Assembly (NCBI GenBank): GCA_905233345.1
Contig: CAJODQ010000013.1
Coordinates: 1-64,000 of the forward strand
Direction of reading: 5' to 3'
From: an uncultured Bacteroidales bacterium
GTDB taxonomy: Bacteria; Bacteroidota; Bacteroidia; Bacteroidales; UBA932
Length of the DNA: 64,000 nt
Numbering within the stretch: position 1 is the stretch's first letter; the number at the start of each line of letters is the position of its first letter. The notes beneath the pieces are model-generated. The model was given only the letters and a program-made list of their open reading frames with translations. It was not told where the DNA came from and did not search any database. The position numbers and the translations under genes were made by a program. Below are positions 1 to 8,071 of the stretch, one piece after another.

Positions 1-76
1 TCAACTTTGGCGCTATGAGCAGCTGGTTGAGCGAAAGGCGTAACGGTTAGGTGTTATTGGATTGAGTGCCAGGCAG

Positions 77-502
77 TTAGGAGGGATTGGAATATATCCC
101 ATTAGTATTGTCTTCATTCAGCACAATAAAGGTATTCACTGGAGAGCGTTTATCAGGAACAGCGCCTATAATTTTAAATTTACTACTCTTCAGAAGAATT
201 GGACGATTAAAATGATTAACATAACTAATTGACTCTTGACCATCATTAATAATCTCGATATTCAAAATAGAAATGGCCCCATCGTATTTTTCCCCTTTGA
301 ATTTCACATCTACAGTAATACCATCCCGAACTGTACTAGCAAAAGTTATTTCCTCTCCATTTTTATATAACGACAAATGATACTTCTTTTTTGCGGGCCG
401 GAACAAATAAAAGATAGACTTTGCCAACCATGGGATAACAGCCCCAAGCACTGCACCAATGATAAGTGACCACCAATCAAGATATTGAATTATGTCTTTC
501 AT
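77..502 (-). CDS. Hypothetical protein with one N-terminal membrane segment
   Basis: A 141-residue protein that I do not recognise. Residues 10-35 form one hydrophobic membrane segment, followed by a basic stretch (RPAKKKY) and about 100 residues that look like a beta-rich soluble domain. This suggests a single-pass anchor with the domain on the cytoplasmic side, by the positive-inside rule. It is separated by about 95 bp from the end of the defence operon and has the same AT-rich composition and strand, so it may be a further cargo gene of that island. No catalytic motif is visible. Confidence 0.6.
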   Translation of the reverse strand: MKDIIQYLDWWSLIIGAVLGAVIPWLAKSIFYLFRPAKKKYHLSLYKNGEEITFASTVRDGITVDVKFKGEKYDGAISILNIEIINDGQESISYVNHFNRPILLKSSKFKIIGAVPDKRSPVNTFIVLNEDNTNGIYSNPS

Positions 503-597
503 GTCAAAAGTAATGTCAATAGATTATCTCTTGTTTAGTGTAGAGAAGTTGCGCAACTAGTGACCGGAAAAAAAACGATAGATTTTAATATATTATT

Positions 598-891
598 TTA
601 AGAAAATACCGCTTTCATTAGTTCCTTCAGCGCATCATTCTTCAAATCATTCTCAACCCTCACTCCCTCAGCCCCCACAGCGTTTATCATCTCAACAAGA
701 CGCTGCGCATATTCCCTTTCCTCCGGAGTGATCCCCACTCTACCCCGCAGATATGTCGCATACTGATATGCCATCTGATTCAGCCTATTCCACTGCCCCC
801 TCAGATAACCCAACCACGCCACCTTATCCATCTTTGAGTACTCGGAATGGAACTGATCTATGGATTGAAATAATTGAGAATCTTGACTCAT
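598..891 (-). CDS. Small helical protein, last gene of the defence-like operon
   Basis: A 97-residue, charged, probably all-helical protein without signal peptide or membrane segment. Its start codon overlaps the stop of the AbiH-family gene by 4 bp (ATGA), so it is very likely translationally coupled to it. I recognise no family. A regulator, chaperone or inhibitor of the neighbouring effector would fit the position, but this is inference only. Confidence 0.6.
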   Translation of the reverse strand: MSQDSQLFQSIDQFHSEYSKMDKVAWLGYLRGQWNRLNQMAYQYATYLRGRVGITPEEREYAQRLVEMINAVGAEGVRVENDLKNDALKELMKAVFS

Positions 892-1739
892 ATTTGGTTG
901 CAGATATAATTAGTTATTTTTATAGTCTGAACGAACTTTTCAATTCGCTTGATATCATCCGCAGAATATGGATTAAAATGCCAAATAGCTTCACTTGACA
1001 CAGATCCCTTTATCTTCCTATAATACGGGTAATCAATCTCCCCTAAAGAATGCCCGAAAATGATAATATCTTTAGTAAACCCTAATCTTTTGAAGAAAGA
1101 ATCACACTTCTCAATAATTTCAAACACAGGCTTGCACAAGTCATTCATATCCGTAAGCCGTTGCATCCGCTCATTATTCTCCCTCATATCAAAGTCATCG
1201 TCCCAATACTTAGCAGGATCTATCTTTCTGTTATGTCCAACAATTAGTTTCTCCCCTTTAGCCACTCTTCCGTGAATATGCAGAACTTGCTGTTCAGGGA
1301 TCTGATACAACCGTTCTAAGGTGTCGGTATAATTGAAGGACAGGTATAACGCGTCTCTACTAAGAGTATTGTATTTTGCTCTCAACGGTATTTGGATACT
1401 GCGTACCCACTTTGTGAAAGCTTCATCTATAATATCAGGCAGTTGGACATCTATTAAACCATTAAATAACTGATTTCCTAATGAAATCTCAGTCAGGAAG
1501 AGATTCTCCCAACTCCAGTTAATCACTGTATCCAAATCATACTCACCCAGTGCTTTCTCAAATTCACACCATAGCAGATAGTCTTCGTTAATCTTAGCTG
1601 GATATGCACTTTGGAGCTCATATAATACATCAAACCTATTGTTCTCAATCAACCAACGCCTAAAATCTCCGTAACCAGTTGCCATCCCGTGCGCCAGATC
1701 AAAACCGTTGCCGATGATGAAGAGGTTAGAAGCACCCAT
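888..1739 (-). CDS. AbiH-family protein (putative abortive-infection effector)
   Basis: The 283-residue product starts with a short strand and the signature GNGFD at residues 10-14, followed by LAHG. This is typical of the bacteriophage AbiH family, which was first found as a lactococcal phage-resistance factor. The C-terminal part contains IIFGHSLGEID near residue 230, another recurring AbiH motif. The biochemical activity of AbiH is not established. The gene lies 1 bp after the caspase-like gene and overlaps the following small gene, so it belongs to the six-gene operon with the DNA methyltransferase and sensor kinase. The context supports a role as effector or second effector in phage defence. 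The family call is firm; the role is inferred. Confidence 0.82.
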   Translation of the reverse strand: MGASNLFIIGNGFDLAHGMATGYGDFRRWLIENNRFDVLYELQSAYPAKINEDYLLWCEFEKALGEYDLDTVINWSWENLFLTEISLGNQLFNGLIDVQLPDIIDEAFTKWVRSIQIPLRAKYNTLSRDALYLSFNYTDTLERLYQIPEQQVLHIHGRVAKGEKLIVGHNRKIDPAKYWDDDFDMRENNERMQRLTDMNDLCKPVFEIIEKCDSFFKRLGFTKDIIIFGHSLGEIDYPYYRKIKGSVSSEAIWHFNPYSADDIKRIEKFVQTIKITNYICNQI

Positions 1740-1740
1740 A

Positions 1741-2349
1741 TTATTCTAAATCAGAAAGTCTCAAATCATCCTCACCATAAACAACCAGGGCTTCTCTATT
1801 GTCTAACAAAGCTGCCGCCAAAAACAACATATTTGGGAATTGCTCTTCTAATTCAAAAATGTCATTATTATATTGTGCAATCATTACCTCCTTAGCCTCC
1901 CGGACAGTTTTACCATTCATAAGACTCTTTATTCCAGCCATACAACAACGGGCATATTGAGGATAACCATACCAAACACTAAGTTTATTATTGTAACCCC
2001 AGAAAGATCGCAAGCCATCAATAACAAGTTTATCCTTCAACTCTTTTGCGCAAGTACAGGACACTGCATATAACAACTTACCGGAAAACAATGCATTGTC
2101 TGTATCAACTGATACAAAGTCACCATCGTTTCCGGCAATGCTTCTTGCGTCTCCATGGTTAGCTATGAAACAAATATGGCATTCGGATAAACTATGAAGC
2201 AAATGCACATTCGTTAATAAGGGCGGTGTCAAGACTATGCTCTCAAAGCCGTGTTCCTCCATTTCTAGTTCCATTTCTTCCCCACAAAAAGAAAAATGGC
2301 CACCAGCTTCATCCAATGTATCATTATTATATGCTATAAGAAACTTCAT
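1741..2349 (-). CDS. Caspase/CHAT-like putative cysteine protease
   Basis: A 202-residue protein with the layout of a caspase-hemoglobinase fold. A hydrophobic strand (HICFIANHGD) ends in the candidate catalytic His65. A second strand (LLYAVSCTCA) carries the candidate nucleophile Cys98 (or Cys100). After it comes GLRSFWGYN, which resembles the G-x-x-x-F-x-G-Y segment seen in CHAT/clostripain-like proteins. There is no signal peptide, so it would act in the cytoplasm. It sits 1 bp after the receiver-domain gene and 1 bp before the AbiH gene, which suggests a protease effector triggered by the upstream two-component pair. The fold assignment rests on short motifs and is moderately certain; substrates are unknown. 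Confidence 0.6.
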   Translation of the reverse strand: MKFLIAYNNDTLDEAGGHFSFCGEEMELEMEEHGFESIVLTPPLLTNVHLLHSLSECHICFIANHGDARSIAGNDGDFVSVDTDNALFSGKLLYAVSCTCAKELKDKLVIDGLRSFWGYNNKLSVWYGYPQYARCCMAGIKSLMNGKTVREAKEVMIAQYNNDIFELEEQFPNMLFLAAALLDNREALVVYGEDDLRLSDLE

Positions 2350-2350
2350 A

Positions 2351-2953
2351 TTACTGCTCCAACTTAAATTTTGCGATACAATACTGATTCATAATCCTTT
2401 CGAAATCCTTCCCCACCTCAGTTTGCAAACGAACTTCACTTAACAGTTGTCCCCATGTATACGCTTTGTTATTCTGACTGTAAACAACTTTGTCTTTATC
2501 TTCCTGATGACGGATCAACCACTGCTCTAAAACGCAGTCGAAGCGAGAGTCCCATAGTACAGCAATTTTGTCAATCAACGTACAAGCATCTTGTACAGTA
2601 CTGTTGTTTCTATCAAAAAACCAAATGTAATCTTGATTAATCATCTCAACAAGGTCTATACCCGTAATCTGGTTCAGATTATTAGCAGACATCATCACTA
2701 TATATAGTAAAGACGTTTTTTCACGAATTTGTTTAAGTAGGTTGATTCCTTGCAAACCGTATCCGTCAAAACGGTAGTCGACAAAGACAATCATTCTGCT
2801 ATTCATATTATCTAGCACGTATTGCAGACCCTGTGCTGGGTCCACAAAAACCGAGGCATCTATCTGAGGTCTAAATTTCTTGATTGACAACACAAATGGC
2901 TCTTTAAGCCCCTTTTTCAAATTGTCATCTATAAATACCACTTTAAACGACAT
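2351..2953 (-). CDS. Receiver-domain response regulator with C-terminal extension, non-DNA-binding
   Basis: A 200-residue protein. Residues 1-120 form a CheY-like receiver: acidic pair Asp9-Asp10, phospho-acceptor Asp59 in IVFVDYRF, and Ser89 in MMSAN. The usual lysine after strand 5 appears to be missing: the local sequence is YIWFFDRNN, residues 109-117. Residues 120-200 are helical and show no helix-turn-helix, so this is probably not a transcription factor. The gene begins 6 bp after the sensor kinase stop and is followed 1 bp later by the caspase-like gene. It likely relays the kinase state to the protease or AbiH effector. Receiver identity is clear; the output is inferred. Confidence 0.8.
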   Translation of the reverse strand: MSFKVVFIDDNLKKGLKEPFVLSIKKFRPQIDASVFVDPAQGLQYVLDNMNSRMIVFVDYRFDGYGLQGINLLKQIREKTSLLYIVMMSANNLNQITGIDLVEMINQDYIWFFDRNNSTVQDACTLIDKIAVLWDSRFDCVLEQWLIRHQEDKDKVVYSQNNKAYTWGQLLSEVRLQTEVGKDFERIMNQYCIAKFKLEQ

Positions 2954-2959
2954 AGTTGT

Positions 2960-5062
2960 TTATTTTTTAAATGGTAACACAATCTTGATAGTAGTTCCTA
3001 CTTCCCCAAACTCGCTATCCTCAACAGTAACAGCGCCCTTTAATGACTCAACACGCGTCTTCACTACATATAATCCAATGCCAGCACCGCCTTGATCTTC
3101 TGTTGTGGTATTATATAAGCCAAACACCCATTCTCTTTTCTCCCTTGGAATTCCATACCCTGTATCTGACATCAATATCACTAAATCATCGTCTTCTGCA
3201 TATGCAGTACACTTGATAATCTTGATTTCACTATTCTTAACTGCCTTGATTGAATTGTCCATCAGATTTTGGAGGATATCCCTAAAAAACTGCCTGTTGG
3301 TATTCTTCAATTCCAGTTTTTGGGGCAAACTCGTATCAAGGGTAATACCTGATGATTGCAACAAATCAGAATATCCTGCGAGAACTTCAGTCAACGTTAT
3401 ACTCAAATTGATGTCTTCAGGTTGAATATTGGACTGTGAATAGCTCAACATATAGTCAATTACACGATTCAATATCATAAACTCATCATACATCTCCCTT
3501 GCATATTCAAGAAAAAGATCGTCTTCTTCTGGATTAGGAAAAAAGTTTTGGAAATATTCTACACGGTCGCGAATCTTATTAAGTGTTGTCCTAACAGCAT
3601 GAGTGATATGAATGGCATACTCCTGCAAGGACATTATGCTCATGTAAATATTTTCTTTCCTAGAAAACTCTTCCTCAGCTTCTTTTCTTTCTTTGATAAC
3701 ACTTTTGACTGCTCTGTCGGTTTTCTTAGCTTGCTGAATAACTGGTTCAAAGCTTTTCTTGAATTCTGGCTTCTCCTTGGTTATCGTCTCAACAGAAGAA
3801 ATGAATTCCTGGATAATCTCGCCAGTGGCATCCAAAGTGTCTTGCGTCTTTTTTTTCTTTTGTGTCCGGGCGAACTTCTTAAAATTTTCAAAAGCATCAA
3901 GTTGAGTAATGATAAATCGCTTTAATTCACGATACTCCTCATTGTCAACAAAATCCTGTCTATTTGTAGCATCAATTATTTCAGGATTGTCTTTCTTAGA
4001 TATCTCTACAATACCTATTATTTCTCGCGAACTGACACGGTCGAATATATTTTCCCACAAGCGTTTGTCAATACCAAGAACATCTCGCTTCTCATCATCT
4101 TTTGTCTTGCTTTCAGCAAAAGGCGTTGTGATAATACCGTCTCGATATATTTTGATACCGTCAATCTCGTTATTGGGGAATTCCTTTCTATATCTCTTAC
4201 GAGCAGCCTCATCAAAATAATACACCGTCATTTTTATCCCACCGAACGACTTCAACGGAACAGGAGTCAACATAAAGGTATTGCTCTTTTCGTCAAAGAA
4301 TACCGCATCTTGGGTTCTTGATTCATTGTCATATCCCAAGGAAAAACTGACTGTGGCAATACTAATATCATTTTGGCTTCTTATGGCTACGGCATCAATG
4401 TCATAAGAAGGAGCCTTTATCTTTACCTGGAAAGGGTAACTAAGATTAGCATAAGGCGAGACTATTTTTGAAACTTCAGAAATAAATCTTTCAATATCAG
4501 TCTTTGACCAGACTTCCCGTACATCACTTATGATTAATTTCGTTCCAGAAAGAGAGTAATCATCGCAGGGTAAAAACCTATATTGATTCTCTATGTCGGT
4601 GAAAAGAATAATGCCTTCGCTATTCTGTCTTCTATAATAAGTAGTCCAGTCTATCTCAACATTTAGCCACTCCTTTGCTCCGGCTTTTTTTGTAATGATT
4701 GTTACCTTGTCTCCCAATTTGTCTACCGCAAAGCGTCCGATACCTTTTTCTCCCACGCATTTTCGAACAAATGGTTCAGGGGTGTATGGTTCCTTGCGCT
4801 TACTTGCAGTTCCAATAACCATCCACTTGTCACGAATATCCTCAAAGGACATTCCAAATCCATCGTCCTCTATGATAATAGCTGCATTATTTTCGCCTGC
4901 TGACACATTTTTAAAGATCACGTTCACATTCTGTGCGTTGGCGTCATAGCAATTTTTTACTAATTCAAACAAAGCCGTTATCCTGTCAGTAATCAAGTCT
5001 CGGCCTATCAGCCGAAAAGTACTAACATCAAATCTCCATTTCAGAGAACCCTGCGCGTCCAT
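2960..5062 (-). CDS. Dual-GHKL sensor: HSP90/MORC-like ATPase fused to a histidine kinase
   Basis: A 700-residue soluble protein with two GHKL ATP-binding modules. The first spans residues 1 to about 180: N-box E33-x3-N37, G1 box EDDGFGM at 65-71, G2-like GEKGIGRFA at 104-112. It is followed by a transducer-like region up to about 390, as in HSP90/MutL/MORC ATPases. A charged coiled coil (about 390-475) leads to a dimerisation helix with H-box HAVRTTL at 488-494 (candidate phospho-His488). The C-terminal HATPase has N599/N603, SDTGYG at 632-637 and GGAGIGL at 658-664. There is no membrane segment or periplasmic sensor. It begins 6 bp after the DNA methyltransferase gene and precedes its probable partner receiver. 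I infer that the N-terminal ATPase senses a nucleic-acid or phage cue and gates phosphotransfer. Confidence 0.85.
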   Translation of the reverse strand: MDAQGSLKWRFDVSTFRLIGRDLITDRITALFELVKNCYDANAQNVNVIFKNVSAGENNAAIIIEDDGFGMSFEDIRDKWMVIGTASKRKEPYTPEPFVRKCVGEKGIGRFAVDKLGDKVTIITKKAGAKEWLNVEIDWTTYYRRQNSEGIILFTDIENQYRFLPCDDYSLSGTKLIISDVREVWSKTDIERFISEVSKIVSPYANLSYPFQVKIKAPSYDIDAVAIRSQNDISIATVSFSLGYDNESRTQDAVFFDEKSNTFMLTPVPLKSFGGIKMTVYYFDEAARKRYRKEFPNNEIDGIKIYRDGIITTPFAESKTKDDEKRDVLGIDKRLWENIFDRVSSREIIGIVEISKKDNPEIIDATNRQDFVDNEEYRELKRFIITQLDAFENFKKFARTQKKKKTQDTLDATGEIIQEFISSVETITKEKPEFKKSFEPVIQQAKKTDRAVKSVIKERKEAEEEFSRKENIYMSIMSLQEYAIHITHAVRTTLNKIRDRVEYFQNFFPNPEEDDLFLEYAREMYDEFMILNRVIDYMLSYSQSNIQPEDINLSITLTEVLAGYSDLLQSSGITLDTSLPQKLELKNTNRQFFRDILQNLMDNSIKAVKNSEIKIIKCTAYAEDDDLVILMSDTGYGIPREKREWVFGLYNTTTEDQGGAGIGLYVVKTRVESLKGAVTVEDSEFGEVGTTIKIVLPFKK

Positions 5063-5068
5063 TGTAAA

Positions 5069-6196
5069 TTAATGTGTCCTAATATGTTGAACGATACTAT
5101 CGGCAATTATCTCCCCTAAACGCGGGGGTACAGCATTGCCTATATAACGAGATGCCTTGGTTATGGAAACTTCTTTCTCGTCTGCGAAGAATCTGTAATC
5201 CATCGGGAAAGTCTGAAGTAAAGCGGCCTCGCGTAAAGAAATGGCACGATCCTGAACTGGATGACCAAATCGTCCGTTACCTATTCCTGTACACTGTGTA
5301 GTGATCGTTGGGCTTGGCTGATCCCAAACCATCCGTCCATAAACACTACCAAAACTCTTTCCTCCTTTTTTCTTATGACATTCAAGCAGGAGTTCCTCAG
5401 GCCAGTCCTTCCAACTGCCGCCATACGGGGTGGCCCTAATACGGCGCAAATTTAGATCACCCAGTGCCGCACATTTATGCAAGGCGTCTTCTCTACTGGA
5501 TTGTCCAGCGCATAACTCAGGTAAGAAGCCGATTGTACTCCTTACCGTTTCATACTGAATCTTATCATGAGTCTTGGGAATGAGCGATATGTAACCTAGC
5601 CTTGACGCAAGCAATACAAGCCTCTTACGGGTTTGGGGCACACCGTAGTCTGGGCAATACACCACGTGAAAATCCACCTTGTATTGCCCGTTTTCCAATG
5701 TGCGGACGAAGTCGCCAAGCACGTCTTTCAACTTAAAAGAAGCAATAGCCGGGACATTTTCCATTGTCACCACATCTGGTTTTACCTCGTTGACAAGACG
5801 GCCAAACTCATATAGTAAGTCATATTTGTTGGGATCTTTCTCCTTGTTCTTAAATGCGTAAGACGAAAAAGGTTGGCATGGTGCGCATCCAGCAAGTACC
5901 TTAATACTATTCTTATTATAGAGTTCAATAATATCCGCTCCCGTAACGCTTCGAATATCGCGACATATAAAAGGAGCCTGAACATTTGTCTCATAGGCAT
6001 ATTGGCACGTTTGGTCTATATCAAAACCAGCAAGGACATGTAGACCCTTGCTGTGAAGGCCATAGCTTAATCCCCCTATTCCGCAAAATAGATCTACTAC
6101 TTCAATTCGTGGTAATCTTCCACGACGTCTCCTAACTTTTTCTGGCACCTTTCTTCCCGCCTCTAAAGACATCATAACAAATCCTTTTGAATTCAA
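5069..6196 (-). CDS. DNA (cytosine-5) methyltransferase
   Basis: This 375-residue enzyme has the ordered motifs of C5-cytosine DNA methyltransferases: motif I DLFCGIGG at about 35-42 (SAM binding), motif IV GCAPCQPF with catalytic Cys107, motif VI MENV around 145-148, motif VIII QTRKR, and motif X GNAVPP near the C-terminus. The target-recognition region between VIII and IX is about 100 residues, so one short specificity is likely. A downstream ATG at codon 8 or 9 could be the true start. No restriction endonuclease is adjacent. Instead the gene heads an operon with a GHKL sensor, receiver, caspase-like protein and AbiH, so methylation may mark self DNA for that system. Confidence 0.93.
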   Translation of the reverse strand: MNSKGFVMMSLEAGRKVPEKVRRRRGRLPRIEVVDLFCGIGGLSYGLHSKGLHVLAGFDIDQTCQYAYETNVQAPFICRDIRSVTGADIIELYNKNSIKVLAGCAPCQPFSSYAFKNKEKDPNKYDLLYEFGRLVNEVKPDVVTMENVPAIASFKLKDVLGDFVRTLENGQYKVDFHVVYCPDYGVPQTRKRLVLLASRLGYISLIPKTHDKIQYETVRSTIGFLPELCAGQSSREDALHKCAALGDLNLRRIRATPYGGSWKDWPEELLLECHKKKGGKSFGSVYGRMVWDQPSPTITTQCTGIGNGRFGHPVQDRAISLREAALLQTFPMDYRFFADEKEVSITKASRYIGNAVPPRLGEIIADSIVQHIRTH

Positions 6197-6247
6197 ATAG
6201 TTTTCCTTTTATATTGAAAAATCAATAAAGAGCAAAGAATCATACAT

Positions 6248-6556
6248 TTATCTCTTCCCTTGCTCAAAAGAAGATAAACTCATTAATAAAAGAGACGTGA
6301 TATCTAAAACAGACAGTATTGTATGTTTTATCATTTCTTGTCGGTACTGTTCTTCTAGAGCTTGACGTTGAAGAACTTCTGCCTGCACAAGGCCATATTT
6401 AACTAAATTCTGCTCAATACAGTATGCATAACGATAATGCGCCATCTGCGCAATATTGTATGTTGCCGAGAGGCCGTGAACTACGAGGCTCGCAGCTTTA
6501 TTATCTTTGGCCGCCAATTTTGCCGCCATTAATGATATATCAACGCTTTCATTCAT
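6248..6556 (-). CDS. Small hypothetical protein with a hydrophobic C-terminal helix
   Basis: A 102-residue protein that I do not recognise. The N-terminal half is alanine-rich and helical. A hydrophobic stretch (ILSVLDITSLLLMSL) near residues 80-95 could be a weak membrane or tail-anchor helix. It is 51 bp upstream of the methyltransferase gene on the same strand and in the same AT-rich block, so it may be the first gene of the defence-like operon, or a separate small gene. Confidence 0.5.
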   Translation of the reverse strand: MNESVDISLMAAKLAAKDNKAASLVVHGLSATYNIAQMAHYRYAYCIEQNLVKYGLVQAEVLQRQALEEQYRQEMIKHTILSVLDITSLLLMSLSSFEQGKR

Positions 6557-6721
6557 AATAATCTATATCTAAAAACACAGCGAAAATATAGCAAAAAAAG
6601 CTAAATATCAAAATTGTTACAAAATAATCGTATCGATCAATATATCAACTTGTTAGTATTAATAAAATGTACACAACCTTTTTACGTATATTGATTATCT
6701 CCCTTCCTTAAAAATGCTTAC

Positions 6722-7213
6722 TCATTTATCCCTTTGCAATTCATAACTCTCCACAAACTTTAACGCCGCTATTACTCGCGGAGTATGAAAAGAGAGCTGA
6801 TCGTATGTCTTGTAGGCCTTCAGTTGTGCAATAGCGGCACGAGCATCCAAGACTCCGCTTTCATATAGGTTCACCACGGTAAATACGCGGTCGTTGGCAA
6901 CAGGGCCGAAGACCAGGTCGTAGTCGTGCTTGACGCCCTTGCGACTATCGACAACGAAGTTCAACCAGGCTTCGTCAACGCCGTTAAACTTCCGAATCTT
7001 CAGATCCGGATTCGAAAGCAAGGCATCGTCAATTTCAAAAACGGAGACAACACGTCTGTCAACTTTTGCCCTATCCTTTTTAATCTGCGTCCAATGCTCG
7101 GCTTGCTCTTTATGCGTCGTGGTATAGAAACCTTTGCCAAAATCGGTTTTCTTCCGGCAAGAGCGCAGGTTCGGTTTGCGAACCTCGACGACGGAACCGT
7201 GATACAATCTCAT
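6722..7213 (-). CDS. DUF3990-family protein, putative ADP-ribosyltransferase-like toxin
   Basis: The 163-residue product begins LYHGS at residues 3-7 and contains DFGKGFYTTT at about 24-33. These are the hallmarks of DUF3990, a family whose H-x-[ST] and G-F-Y-T-T elements resemble ADP-ribosyltransferase-fold toxins. Its start overlaps the stop of the upstream DUF3791-like gene by 4 bp, the usual arrangement of these two families in Firmicutes and Bacteroidetes and of toxin-antitoxin pairs generally. The family call is good. Toxin activity and the ADP-ribosyl link are inference. Confidence 0.75.
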   Translation of the reverse strand: MRLYHGSVVEVRKPNLRSCRKKTDFGKGFYTTTHKEQAEHWTQIKKDRAKVDRRVVSVFEIDDALLSNPDLKIRKFNGVDEAWLNFVVDSRKGVKHDYDLVFGPVANDRVFTVVNLYESGVLDARAAIAQLKAYKTYDQLSFHTPRVIAALKFVESYELQRDK

Positions 7214-7638
7214 CGCTTCTTCCTCCTATTAATATATCGTTGCACTTCATCTATTACATAGCCGGTCCCCTGCGTATGCAGCAGGTCGTAATGCTTGAGC
7301 AGGAACTCGTCAGCATCATATTCCTTGAAAAGCGCCAATGCCTGCATACCGCTGATTCCCTTGCTAATCGCATACTTCTCGAGCGTGTACACATAAAACT
7401 CAAAAGCTTCGCGAGACACTTCAATAATTTGCGCTTTGCGTCTGGCTTCGAACTCATCATACAAAGCCTCCGAGCTCAAATACCACCACCTTGCTCCTTC
7501 GTTGTACAACTCTTTGTACATCGGATTGGAATAGATGTACACCAAGGCTTCATCCAGCGAGATTCTTTTTCTCTCGGCAATGTACTCTGCTAAACTGGCT
7601 ATCTTGACCGGTACTATGTTATCTTCGTATACTCCCAT
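7210..7638 (-). CDS. DUF3791-like protein, putative antitoxin partner of the DUF3990 gene
   Basis: A 142-residue helical protein. Its C-terminal half has the DUF3791 pattern: a helix (FEFYVYTLEKYA), then GISG, then YDLLHTQG and a final VIDEV helix. The N-terminal 60 residues (aromatic WWYLS, SLDEALVYIY) form an additional helical domain often found fused to or next to this family. It overlaps the DUF3990 gene by 4 bp. The order, antitoxin-like gene first and toxin-like gene second, supports a two-gene module. Function is inferred from context. Confidence 0.68.
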   Translation of the reverse strand: MGVYEDNIVPVKIASLAEYIAERKRISLDEALVYIYSNPMYKELYNEGARWWYLSSEALYDEFEARRKAQIIEVSREAFEFYVYTLEKYAISKGISGMQALALFKEYDADEFLLKHYDLLHTQGTGYVIDEVQRYINRRKKR

Positions 7639-7725
7639 ATTATTTCAATATCTATCGTGGCTCCTCACGACCATCTTGTCTTTCATCGTTGTTAAGTTAC
7701 CTCGGTTGAGGGATTGAGGGAATAA

Positions 7726-8043
7726 TTATAGCTCGTCTCTTTCCGGCAGTGCCTCCACATCCTCTGCAGGCGGCAAGTAGTCTGCGGCTTTGGAGGGCGA
7801 GATGACGGAGTGGCCACCTGCGCCATCCACTGCTTAAAGGGCTCTGCCTTCTTGGACGTGATGGACTGAATGAGACGGAAGAGCTGCTCGGTGTCGGCCA
7901 CGTCGGTGAGGCGCATCTTGCCGTCGGGAGCAAGCATCTTCAAAGCGTGACAATTTGTCACGGTTTCATTGCCTTCGTCCTTCATCCCACGCGGTCCGCA
8001 CCTTCTTATCCTCGAACAGTTGTATCTTCTGCCGTTGTGTCAT
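7726..8043 (-). pseudogene. Collapsed BRO-N / DinD-type phage-antirepressor-like gene
   Basis: Three separate pieces of one protein family survive in order on the minus strand. The N-terminus (MTQRQKIQLFEDKKVRTAW) starts with the ATG at 8043. The BRO-N core (ADTEQLFRLIQSI, then AEPFKQWMAQVA) lies in another frame at about 7985-7800. The C-terminus (SVISPSKAADYLPP, ending at the TAA at 7726) is in a further frame. An intact homologue is roughly 280-300 residues; here about 106 codons remain, so two internal deletions with frame changes have removed most of it. It sits between the capsule genes and the defence island and is a scar of past phage- or mobile-element-related sequence. Confidence 0.8.
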
Positions 8044-8071
8044 TGTCTATTTGTTTCTTCGTTGTGAGTGG

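Noticed and set aside
5069-6196. Classical type II restriction-modification system
   Set aside because: No gene next to the methyltransferase shows an endonuclease motif (PD-ExK, HNH, GIY-YIG); the partners are signalling and effector-like proteins.
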